Shown: piece after piece, positions 4,988 through 6,025 of the stretch
How positions within the stretch are numbered: the first letter of the stretch is position 1
Layout of the letters: each line of letters begins with the position of its first letter
Assembly (NCBI GenBank): GCA_945874585.1
Contig: CAMCHB010000064.1
Span: forward strand, 1 to 6,025
Direction of reading: 5' to 3'
DNA length: 6,025 nt
Source: an uncultured Clostridium sp.
Lineage (GTDB): Bacteria; Bacillota; Clostridia; TANB77; CAG-508
Translations under genes and position numbers: made by a program
The notes under the pieces: model-generated
What the model was told of the DNA's origin: nothing
The model's input: only the letters and a program-made list of their open reading frames with translations
The model's database searches: none

Positions 4988-6025
4988 CTAATTTTTATTT
5001 TTTTCCCTTATGATTAGTCTAACAGGTGTTCCCTCCAAACCGAAAGTATTTCGAATTTGGTTAATAATATATCTTTGATAAGAAAAGTGAAATAAGTTCT
5101 TATCATTTACAAAGATAACAAAAGTTGGTGGTTTTGTAGATACTTGTGTTGCATATTGAATTTTTAATCTTTTTCCTTTATCCGTTGGTGGTTGCGTAAT
5201 CGCAATTGCCTCATTGATAACTTCATTGATAGTAGCAGTAGAAACGCGCATAGCATTTTGATTGGCTACATGATTGATTAAATCAAATAATTTATGAACA
5301 CGTTGCCCTGTTTTAGCTGAAATAAAGATGATTGGTGCATAATTCAAATAGGCTAATTTTTGATAAACATCCTTTTTAAATTTTTGCGTGGTTTGATTAT
5401 CTTTTTCAATGCAATCCCATTTATTCACAACAATGATAATTCCTTTTCCAGCTTCATGAGCCTCCCCAGCTACTTTAGCGTCCTGTTCAGTAACTCCTTC
5501 TTGTGCATCAATCAATAGTAAACAAACATCTGCTCTTTCGATTGCTAGCAAAGTTCTCATCACACTATATTTTTCGATGGATTCTTTTACTTTACTCTTT
5601 TTTCGAATTCCAGCCGTATCAATAAAAATATATTGGCCAGATTCATTTTGATAAAAGGAATCAATAGCATCTCTTGTTGTACCAGCTACCTCGCTGACAA
5701 TAGAACGGTTCTGTCCTAAAATACGATTCAAAAGAGATGATTTTCCTACATTTGGTTTTCCGATTAAAGCCACTTTTATAATTTCATTATCATCTGTTTC
5801 ATCCTTCTTGTCCTTAATATGATTGTAAATTTCATCAAGGACATCCCCTATTCCAATGGCATTTGTACTGGAAACAGGAAAAGGAGTCCCAATTCCTAAA
5901 TTATAAAATTCATATACCTCATGCTGATCTTTTTCGTAATTATCTGCTTTATTGCAAACCAATACAATTGGCTTTTTTGATTTTTTAAGCATAAAGGCAA
6001 TTTCTTTATCGACAGCTGTTATACC
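4988..6025 (-). CDS. der: Ribosome-assembly GTPase Der (EngA), N-terminus cut by the window
   Basis: Der is an essential GTPase with two tandem G domains that helps assemble the 50S subunit. The visible 345 codons remain open to base 6025, so the roughly 90 N-terminal residues, including the first P-loop, lie outside. The internal ATG at 5992 is not the start. In fragment numbering, the end of G domain 1 shows GITAVDKE (1-8), the NKAD nucleotide-specificity motif (25-28) and SSTNAIG (52-58). G domain 2 is complete: P-loop GKPNVGKS (89-96), switch GTTRDA (115-120), DTAG (136-139), NKWD (201-204) and SAK (236-238). The C-terminal KH-like domain runs from about 260, with PPTDKGKRLKIQYATQ (279-294), FHFSYQRYIINQIR and GTPVRLIIRE near the end. 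A linker rich in Asp, Glu and Lys (about 70-80) joins the G domains. It is the most upstream visible gene of the der-plsY-gpsA cluster, and its stop TAG forms part of the plsY ribosome binding site. Confidence 0.97.
   Translation of the reverse strand, partial: GITAVDKEIAFMLKKSKKPIVLVCNKADNYEKDQHEVYEFYNLGIGTPFPVSSTNAIGIGDVLDEIYNHIKDKKDETDDNEIIKVALIGKPNVGKSSLLNRILGQNRSIVSEVAGTTRDAIDSFYQNESGQYIFIDTAGIRKKSKVKESIEKYSVMRTLLAIERADVCLLLIDAQEGVTEQDAKVAGEAHEAGKGIIIVVNKWDCIEKDNQTTQKFKKDVYQKLAYLNYAPIIFISAKTGQRVHKLFDLINHVANQNAMRVSTATINEVINEAIAITQPPTDKGKRLKIQYATQVSTKPPTFVIFVNDKNLFHFSYQRYIINQIRNTFGLEGTPVRLIIREKNKN

Noticed and set aside
5990..5992. ATG at 5992 as the start of der
   Set aside because: The frame stays open upstream to the window edge and encodes GITAVDKEIAF, which belongs to the first G domain of Der.

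Overview
The window is AT-rich bacterial chromosome with compact housekeeping genes, strong AGGAGG-type ribosome binding sites and short gaps. The der-plsY-gpsA order and the low GC content point to a Gram-positive Firmicute. The RNase P RNA is the ancestral type A architecture rather than the Bacillus type B, which favours Clostridia or a related lineage over Bacilli. This lineage call is an inference; I cannot name a genus.

Layout, left to right. (1) Bases 1-125, minus strand: the first 41 codons of an unidentified membrane protein that runs off the left edge. (2) Bases 126-295: a divergent AT-rich gap with an extended -10 promoter for the next gene. (3) Bases 296-1168, plus: an RluA-family pseudouridine synthase. 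(4) Bases 1169-1206: a perfect 12-bp hairpin that can end both the synthase mRNA and the converging RNase P RNA. (5) Bases 1207-1547, minus: rnpB, with a clear sigma-A-type promoter at 1554-1582. (6) Bases 1583-2473, minus: an unrecognised lipoprotein whose stop codon directly abuts the rnpB -35 box. (7) Bases 2581-2865, plus: an unrecognised 94-residue protein. (8) Bases 2862-6025, minus: a housekeeping cluster read right to left as der (5' end cut by the window), plsY, gpsA, a hairpin terminator, then dtd. The 3' ends of dtd and the 94-residue gene overlap by 4 bases.

How the genes relate. Most known functions concern RNA, translation and ribosome quality: rRNA or tRNA pseudouridylation, tRNA 5' maturation (RNase P), removal of D-amino acids from mischarged tRNA (Dtd) and 50S assembly (Der). 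GpsA and PlsY are consecutive in phospholipid supply: GpsA makes sn-glycerol-3-phosphate and PlsY acylates it to lysophosphatidic acid. The ribosome binding sites of plsY and gpsA overlap the stop codon of the preceding gene, consistent with one mRNA and coupled translation.

I found no mobile element, CRISPR array, tRNA gene or convincing new multi-gene system. The points most worth a second look are the two unrecognised genes, the terminator-like hairpin between gpsA and dtd, the missing terminator between the lipoprotein gene and rnpB, and the overlapping convergent 3' ends at 2862-2865.
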